Source: Candidatus Adiutrix sp.
GTDB lineage: Bacteria > Desulfobacterota > Desulfarculia > Adiutricales > Adiutricaceae
DNA length: 10,465 nt
Assembly (NCBI GenBank): GCA_031286085.1
Contig: JAITUX010000023.1
Coordinates: forward strand, 1-10,465
Reading direction: 5' to 3'
Shown here one piece after another: positions 6,204 to 10,465 of the stretch. Every line of letters starts with the position of its first letter. The stretch's first letter is position 1. The position numbers were made by a program, and so were the translations under genes. A model generated the notes under the pieces. The model saw only the letters and a program-made list of their open reading frames with translations, searched no databases and had not been told where the DNA came from.

Positions 6204-6295
6204 GGCCGGTAGGCTGTTTCAGCCTTTTGAAGTTCAGTTTCCGGCGGTGGCTGAAGCCCTGGGCAACCCTGATTAATGGCCTTTTGACCCTTTAA
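6191..6295 (+). CDS. Possible Trp/Phe-rich 34-residue leader peptide
   Basis: An ATG at 6191 with AAGG about 7 bases upstream (6180-6183) opens a 34-residue frame that ends at TAA 6293-6295, 44 bases before the transporter ATG. It contains three Trp (residues 5, 20, 24) and four Phe (4, 10, 15, 17), far more aromatic residues than expected for such a length, and is hydrophobic and basic (beginning MALFWPVGCF). The frame covers the leader helices listed next. It also uses TTA and TTG codons, which are uncommon in the neighbouring genes. It may be an attenuation-type leader peptide, a small membrane peptide, or a chance frame. It can be made only if transcription begins upstream of 6191. Confidence 0.35.
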   Translation: MALFWPVGCFSLLKFSFRRWLKPWATLINGLLTL

Positions 6296-6305
6296 TCAGG
6301 GCTTC
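6211..6305 (+). promoter_or_regulatory. Structured leader with four mutually exclusive helices
   Basis: Four helices can be drawn in the transporter leader. D pairs 6211-6216 with 6220-6225 (AGGCTG-TTT-CAGCCT). C pairs 6216-6224 with 6249-6257 (TTCAGCC with GGCTGAA plus extensions). B pairs 6253-6261 with 6297-6305 (GAAGCCCTG with CAGGGCTTC). A pairs 6267-6276 with 6292-6301 (CCCTGATTAA with TTAATCAGGG). Each shares bases with its neighbour in the chain, so the RNA can hold either D plus B or C plus A. No T run follows helix A or B, so neither is a classical intrinsic terminator. Control of translation, Rho or RNA stability would be more likely. I recognise no known riboswitch consensus. Confidence 0.5.
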
Positions 6306-6339
6306 CCCGGAGCCTCGGCGCCGGCCGGCACGGATAAGC

Positions 6340-7542
6340 ATGGCCAAACCCGAAGCCTCGACCGGCGGCTCCGAACACCCGGAAACGGACAGGCTGTGGA
6401 CCGGGAATTTCCTGAAATTCCTCCTCATCAACCTGTTCATCTTCCTGGGTTTCGATATCCTCTTGCCTACCCTGACCCTCTACCTGGAGAGTTTCGGGGC
6501 CACGGAAGCGGACATAGGGCGCATCTACAGCGTCTTCGTCATCTCGGCCATTTTCATGCGCATGAACGCCGACCGCCTGGCCGCCGGCCGCTCGGCCCTG
6601 TCTCTAGTCTGCCTGGGGCTCTGGGCCTGCGGACTGGCGGTCAGCCTCTATTACTGGGTCACCCACCCCTACCTGGCCATGGGCGTCCGGCTTTTGCAAG
6701 GGGCCGGTTTAGGCTTGGCCACGACCCTCTTGACCTCCCTGGCCTCCCAGGCCATCCCCCCGTCCCGGATGGGCGAGGGCATGGGCTACCTGGGCCTGGG
6801 CACCACCCTGGCCCTGGCCATAGGGCCTTTCCTGGGGGTCTGGCTGATGAAGACCTGGGGCTTTGGACCTCTCTTTGCGGTGGTGGCCCTCTGCTACCTG
6901 GCTTCCATCGGGGTGGCCCGGACCATCCGGGACGTGAAGTTGCCCCCGCCCCGGGCCGGGCGCGCCCGGCCCGGCCTGGTGCTGTTCAGCCGCCTGGTCT
7001 GGCCACAATCCCTTTTGATGTTCATCATGGGCCTGATTTTCAACACCGTCATCGTCTATATGGCCCTGTTCTGCAAGGAAAGGGGCCTGGCCCACGCCGA
7101 CGGCTTTTTCGTGCTCTCCACCGTTGGCATACTGATTTCCAGGCTGAATTCCGGCCGGCTCTACGACAGTTTCGGGCACCGATGCGTCATAACGCCCGCG
7201 GCCGGGCTGCTCCTGACCACCATGTTGATTTTATATAACGCCTACAGCCCCCGGCTCCTGTTCACCGCCTCTCTCCTCTACGGCCTGTCCACCGGCGCCC
7301 TGTTCCCCAGCCTCCAGGCCCTGACCCTGGCCAACGTGCCCCTGGACCGGCGCACCGAGGCCACGGCCTCTTTCATGAATTCCTATGACTTGGGTTTCGG
7401 CCTGGGTTCATTCCTGATGGGCCAACTGGCCTTTCTGACCCATCGCTACGCCGCGGTCTACCTGGCCGCCGCCGGGGGCGCCCTGATTTTCCTGGCCTTC
7501 TACCTGGGCTATTATTTCATCTGGCTGAGGCGCCGGCCTTAG
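6340..7542 (+). CDS. Major facilitator superfamily transporter, DHA1-like
   Basis: This 400-residue inner-membrane protein has about 12 hydrophobic segments, beginning at about residues 24-46 and ending at about 372-396, with a basic central loop near 195-212 dividing two six-helix halves. A cytoplasmic tail of about 20 polar residues precedes helix 1. Residues 117-125 (RLLQGAGLG) match the helix-4 RxxQGxG motif. Residues 152-166 (GLGTTLALAIGPFLG) resemble motif C of helix 5, typical of proton-coupled drug exporters. The loop in the second half, SRLNSGRLYDSFGHR (267-281), is a good motif A copy. The first-half copy (RMNADRLAAGR, 74-84) is degenerate. The substrate cannot be read from the sequence; export of a small molecule is the best guess. 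The ATG has only a weak GGA ribosome-binding site. The 3' end overlaps the convergent aminotransferase gene by 26 bp. Confidence 0.9.
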   Translation: MAKPEASTGGSEHPETDRLWTGNFLKFLLINLFIFLGFDILLPTLTLYLESFGATEADIGRIYSVFVISAIFMRMNADRLAAGRSALSLVCLGLWACGLAVSLYYWVTHPYLAMGVRLLQGAGLGLATTLLTSLASQAIPPSRMGEGMGYLGLGTTLALAIGPFLGVWLMKTWGFGPLFAVVALCYLASIGVARTIRDVKLPPPRAGRARPGLVLFSRLVWPQSLLMFIMGLIFNTVIVYMALFCKERGLAHADGFFVLSTVGILISRLNSGRLYDSFGHRCVITPAAGLLLTTMLILYNAYSPRLLFTASLLYGLSTGALFPSLQALTLANVPLDRRTEATASFMNSYDLGFGLGSFLMGQLAFLTHRYAAVYLAAAGGALIFLAFYLGYYFIWLRRRP

Positions 7543-8728
7543 CCTTTTCCAAGGCCCGGGCAAAGCCGGGCAGGGCGCGCTCAATGACCTCCTCCGGCGT
7601 ACAGAAACAGAGACGGAAATACCCCGGGCCGGCGAAACCCCGGCCGGGCACGGCCAGGATTTTTTCCTCTTTCAGGAGAGCCGCGAAGGCCTCGTCGTCG
7701 GCCAGGGGGCTTTCGGGAAACAGGTAGAAGGCGCCGGCCGGCACGTCAAGCCGGTAGCCGATGGCCTTAAGGCCCTGGACGAAAAGATCGCGGCGGCGCT
7801 GGTAGCGGCTCACGTCCACGGCCGCGCCCTGAAGTTCGGCCAGGGTCAGCTGCATCAGGGACGGGGCGTTGACGAAGCCCAGCACCCGGTTGGCCAAGGT
7901 CAGGGCGCCCGCGAGTTCCGGGCCGCCCTCGGGCAGGTCCGGGTTCACCGCCGCGTAACCTATGCGTTCGCCGGGGATGGACATATCCTTGGAATGGGAA
8001 TGGACCACGATGGAATAGGGGTGGGCCGGAAAGACGGAAGGCGGCCGTCGGCCGTCATAGGCCAGCTTGCGGTAGGGTTCGTCGGCGACGAGGAAAATGG
8101 GGCGGCCCCAACGGGCGCCGGCCTCGGCCAGGAGGCGGCCCAAGTCCGCCAGCCGCTCCGCCGGGTAAATGACCCCGGTGGGATTTTGGGGCGAATTGAG
8201 GAGAACGGCCCGGGTGGCCGGAGTCAGTTTGGCCGCGATGGCGGAAATATCCAGGCTGAAGCCCGGGCCGGGCTCGGCCGGGACGAGCCGGGCGCCGTGG
8301 TTGTCGGCGTAAAAATTGTATTCCATGAAATAGGGCCGCGGAGTGACGACCTCGTCGCCGGGGTCCAGGAGGGCCTTGAAGACCACGTTCAGGCCCCCGG
8401 CCGCCCCCACGGTCATGACCACCTGGTCGGCGGTGAAGGGCCGGGCCAGGCCGGCCCCCTGCTCGACGTTCAAGTATTCGGCCACCCGCTCCCGCACCTT
8501 GGGCCAACCGGCATTGGGCATGTAGCCGTGGATTCCGTCCTCCCGCGCCAGCCGGGCCAGGGTTTCCTTGAAGACCGCCGGGGGCGGCAGGTCGGGATTG
8601 CCGAGGGAAAAATCAAAGACGTTTTCGGCTCCGAAGCTGGCCTTGAGGCGGAGGCCCTCCTCGAACATGCGGCGCACCAGGGAGGCCCCGGCCAGGGCCG
8701 CGACCATTTTATTGCTTATGATACTCAT
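7517..8728 (-). CDS. PLP-dependent aminotransferase, class I/II, probably aromatic or aspartate type
   Basis: This 403-residue fold-type I aminotransferase transfers amino groups using pyridoxal phosphate. Recognisable elements are SLGNPDLPPP (41-50), the phosphate-side loop near GAAGGLN (108-114), NSPQNPTG (178-185) with Asn182, VADEPYR (214-220) with Asp216 and Tyr219, and SHSKDMSIPGERIGY (244-258). In the last of these, Lys247 is the PLP-linking lysine and Arg255 binds the phosphate. The substrate-carboxylate arginine is likely Arg372 (YFRLCF). It is the last gene after DAHP synthase and pheA, overlapping pheA by ATGA, with GGTGA before its ATG. That context suggests transamination of phenylpyruvate, hydroxyphenylpyruvate or prephenate, but aspartate or alanine activity is equally compatible with the sequence. 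It runs convergently into the transporter gene with 26 bp shared. Confidence 0.92.
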   Translation of the reverse strand: MSIISNKMVAALAGASLVRRMFEEGLRLKASFGAENVFDFSLGNPDLPPPAVFKETLARLAREDGIHGYMPNAGWPKVRERVAEYLNVEQGAGLARPFTADQVVMTVGAAGGLNVVFKALLDPGDEVVTPRPYFMEYNFYADNHGARLVPAEPGPGFSLDISAIAAKLTPATRAVLLNSPQNPTGVIYPAERLADLGRLLAEAGARWGRPIFLVADEPYRKLAYDGRRPPSVFPAHPYSIVVHSHSKDMSIPGERIGYAAVNPDLPEGGPELAGALTLANRVLGFVNAPSLMQLTLAELQGAAVDVSRYQRRRDLFVQGLKAIGYRLDVPAGAFYLFPESPLADDEAFAALLKEEKILAVPGRGFAGPGYFRLCFCTPEEVIERALPGFARALEKAKAGASAR

Positions 8729-9846
8729 GTTCTCACCATTAAGGCTTCGGCCGGCCCGGAGGCCAGGTCCTGGGCCTCGTAGGAGCCGAGGACCTGGAAA
8801 CTCTCCGCGGATTTTTTGAGTTCGTCCAAGGCCCGGGCCACCCTATCCTCGCTGAAATGGCCGTCAACCTCAAGGAAGAAGCGGTAGGCCCAAGGCTGGC
8901 CCGGCAAGGGCCGGCTGTGGAGGCGGGTCATGTTGACCCCGTTGTCGGCCATGGGCTGCAGGCAGGAGTAGAGGCTGCCGGAGCGGTGAGGGACGGAGAA
9001 CCAGCACAGGGTCCGGTCCCGGCCGCTGGGGGTGCTGTGTTCCGTGCCCATGACCAGAAAGAAGGTCTGGTTGTGGGGCTGGTCCTCGATGTTTTCGGCC
9101 ACGAGGCCCAGGTTGTGGAAATCGCCCAGGGCCGGGTGCCCTATGATGGCCCCGGCGCCCGCCTCGTCCAGAAGGGTGGCCGCCGCGGCGGTGGAAGCGG
9201 CGGCGATCAATTCCACGCCGGGCAGGTTAAGGCTCAGCCAGCCCCGGGCCTGGGCCAGGGCCTGGGGGTGCGAGGACACCCTTTTGATCGCGGCCAGGTC
9301 CGGGTTCCGGGACATCAGGGCCAGGGAGATTTTCAGCGTGACCATGTTGCGGGCCTTGAGCCTGGTGTTCCCCAACAGGTCCAGGGTCTGGCCGACCAGG
9401 CCCTCGATGGAATTCTCAAAGGGCACCACGCCCAGGTCCGCCCGGCCCTCCTCCACTTCCCTGAAAACGGCCGCCAGGTCGTCTTGGGGCTGGTAGAGGC
9501 CCAAGGCCCCGAATTGGTTTAAGGCCGCGGCGTGGCTATAGGTTCCGGCGGGGCCCAGAAAAGCCACCCGGACCGGAGCCTGGGCCGCCCGGCAGGCCCG
9601 GATTATGGTCGAGTAAATTTCCCGAACCGTCTCGCCGTTCAAGGGGCGGCCCTGGGACTTGAGCGTGAGCCGGTCCAGGACCGCCTTTTCCCGAGCCCGG
9701 TCCACCACGGGCAGGGCGTGGCGCTTTTTGACCTGGCCGATTTCAATGGAGACAGCCGCCCGCCTCTGGATGATCTCCAGGATTTCATCGTCCAGTTCGT
9801 CTATGCGGGCGCGCAGATCCCTAAGCAGCTCGGTTTTTTCAATCAT
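8725..9846 (-). CDS. pheA: Bifunctional chorismate mutase / prephenate dehydratase (P-protein)
   Basis: The 373-residue protein joins three domains. An AroQ chorismate mutase at about 5-88 carries [27 protein letters not shown] and the DRAREK segment (49-54). A prephenate dehydratase at about 93-268 carries [13 protein letters not shown] (96-108), [12 protein letters not shown] (140-151) and [14 protein letters not shown] (191-204). An ACT regulatory domain lies at about 280-355. It converts chorismate to prephenate and then phenylpyruvate for phenylalanine synthesis. Two usual motifs are changed: the dehydratase TRF reads TFF (261-263), and the ACT ESRP reads HSRP (310-313). The start ATG overlaps the DAHP synthase stop (ATGA) with GGTGGG upstream, and its own stop overlaps the next ATG. 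Family assignment is secure; full dehydratase activity and phenylalanine control are less certain because of these changes. Confidence 0.96.
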   Translation of the reverse strand: MIEKTELLRDLRARIDELDDEILEIIQRRAAVSIEIGQVKKRHALPVVDRAREKAVLDRLTLKSQGRPLNGETVREIYSTIIRACRAAQAPVRVAFLGPAGTYSHAAALNQFGALGLYQPQDDLAAVFREVEEGRADLGVVPFENSIEGLVGQTLDLLGNTRLKARNMVTLKISLALMSRNPDLAAIKRVSSHPQALAQARGWLSLNLPGVELIAAASTAAAATLLDEAGAGAIIGHPALGDFHNLGLVAENIEDQPHNQTFFLVMGTEHSTPSGRDRTLCWFSVPHRSGSLYSCLQPMADNGVNMTRLHSRPLPGQPWAYRFFLEVDGHFSEDRVARALDELKKSAESFQVLGSYEAQDLASGPAEALMVRT

Positions 9847-10465
9847 TGGCCCACCGCCTGGGCGGCCCCGGTCGGCACCGTGGAGAGGCTCCGCCCGAAA
9901 TGGGGGGCCAGGGCGGCCAATTCCTCCATCAACTCTTGGAATTCTCCCGGTTTCAGGGATTCATCGCCGTCGCAGAGGGCCGTTTCCGGCCGGCAGTGGA
10001 CCTCGATCATCAGGCCGTCGGCCCCCACGGCCAGGGCCGCCTTGGCCAGGGGCGGCACGAAGGAGGCCCGGCCGCTGGCGTGGCTGGGGTCCACTATGAC
10101 CGGCAGGTGGCTGCGTTCCCTGATGGCCGGAACGGCCGAGAGATCCAAGGTGTTGCGGGTGCTGGGCTCGAAGGTGCGGATGCCGCGTTCGCAGAGTATG
10201 ACCTTCTCATTGCCGCCGGCCAGGATGTACTCGGCCGAGCCGAGGAACTCATCCACGGTGTTCATCAGCCCCCGCTTCAGCAGCACGGGTTTCCGGCTCT
10301 GGCCCAGGCGCTTCAAGAGGGAAAAATTCTGGGCGTTTCTGGCCCCCACCTGGAGGACGTCCGCGTAGGCTTCCACCAAGTCAACGTCAGAGGAGTCCAT
10401 AACCTCGGTGACCACGGCCAGGCCGGTCAATTCCCGGGCCTTGGCCAGCATCTTCAGCCCGTCTT
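9843..10465 (-). CDS. aroF: DAHP synthase, KdsA-like type Ibeta (5' end cut by window edge)
   Basis: This enzyme condenses phosphoenolpyruvate with erythrose 4-phosphate to make DAHP, the first step of the shikimate pathway. The visible 206 residues are the C-terminal two thirds of the TIM barrel, and the frame continues past the edge (DGLKML precedes the first visible Met codon at 10451). Motifs include [29 protein letters not shown], a long [42 protein letters not shown] and [18 protein letters not shown]. The last contains the Glu/His metal-site region and the Asp ligand. The fold and motifs match the short KdsA-like family rather than E. coli AroG. The symbol aroF is the usual label for this family. 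Whether an N-terminal regulatory domain is present lies outside the window. It is upstream in one operon with pheA. Confidence 0.93.
   Translation of the reverse strand, partial: DGLKMLAKARELTGLAVVTEVMDSSDVDLVEAYADVLQVGARNAQNFSLLKRLGQSRKPVLLKRGLMNTVDEFLGSAEYILAGGNEKVILCERGIRTFEPSTRNTLDLSAVPAIRERSHLPVIVDPSHASGRASFVPPLAKAALAVGADGLMIEVHCRPETALCDGDESLKPGEFQELMEELAALAPHFGRSLSTVPTGAAQAVGQ

Noticed and set aside
6267..6301. The inverted repeat CCCTGATTAA/TTAATCAGGG as an intrinsic terminator
   Set aside because: No T run follows on either strand, so it is treated as a leader helix instead.
6396..7238. A 280-codon plus-strand frame inside the transporter gene
   Set aside because: It is the +2 frame of the transporter, rich in Pro, Gly, His and Arg, without a ribosome-binding site or domain.

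Overview
The window is GC-rich bacterial chromosome packed with housekeeping genes. Coding strands favour G or C at third positions, and the tetramer GGCC is very frequent. Three features point away from Enterobacteria: a separate PurS subunit, a short 233-residue PurC, and a zinc-free form of ribosomal protein S4 encoded alone. Together with a KdsA-like DAHP synthase next to a fused chorismate mutase/prephenate dehydratase, they fit a Desulfobacterota (former Deltaproteobacteria) type genome. That placement is an inference from protein style and not a proven identity.

Layout. Positions 1-2173 (minus) hold a purine operon read as purE, purC, a secreted protein of unknown function, then purS cut by the left edge. 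A promoter candidate lies just upstream of purE. Positions 2250-3019 (minus) hold a self-contained rpsD unit with its own promoter and a clear intrinsic terminator. From 3037 to 5130 (plus) lies a tsaD-rsmA pair (tRNA t6A modification and 16S rRNA dimethylation), preceded by a promoter candidate and a possible 32-codon upstream ORF. Positions 5123-6049 (minus) encode a cytoplasmic coiled-coil protein of unknown function that converges on rsmA with an 8-bp overlap. Positions 6340-7542 (plus) encode a 12-TM major facilitator transporter. Positions 7517-10465 (minus) hold an aromatic amino acid operon read as DAHP synthase (cut by the right edge), pheA, then a PLP aminotransferase. Both junctions in this operon are 4-bp ATGA overlaps.

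The aromatic operon covers entry to the shikimate pathway (DAHP synthase), chorismate to prephenate to phenylpyruvate (PheA), and probably the final transamination. The purine genes cover PurE and PurC (carboxylation of AIR and SAICAR formation) and the FGAM synthase PurS subunit. rpsD, tsaD and rsmA all serve the translation apparatus.

The least ordinary stretch is the 290-bp divergent region 6050-6339. It carries back-to-back AT-rich promoter candidates, a hairpin directly over the ribosome-binding region of the coiled-coil gene, and a transporter leader with four helices that form a chain of mutually exclusive pairings. A 34-codon ORF containing three Trp and four Phe codons overlaps those helices. 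This resembles an attenuator or switch, but nothing here proves it. No CRISPR array, insertion sequence, tRNA or rRNA gene was seen.
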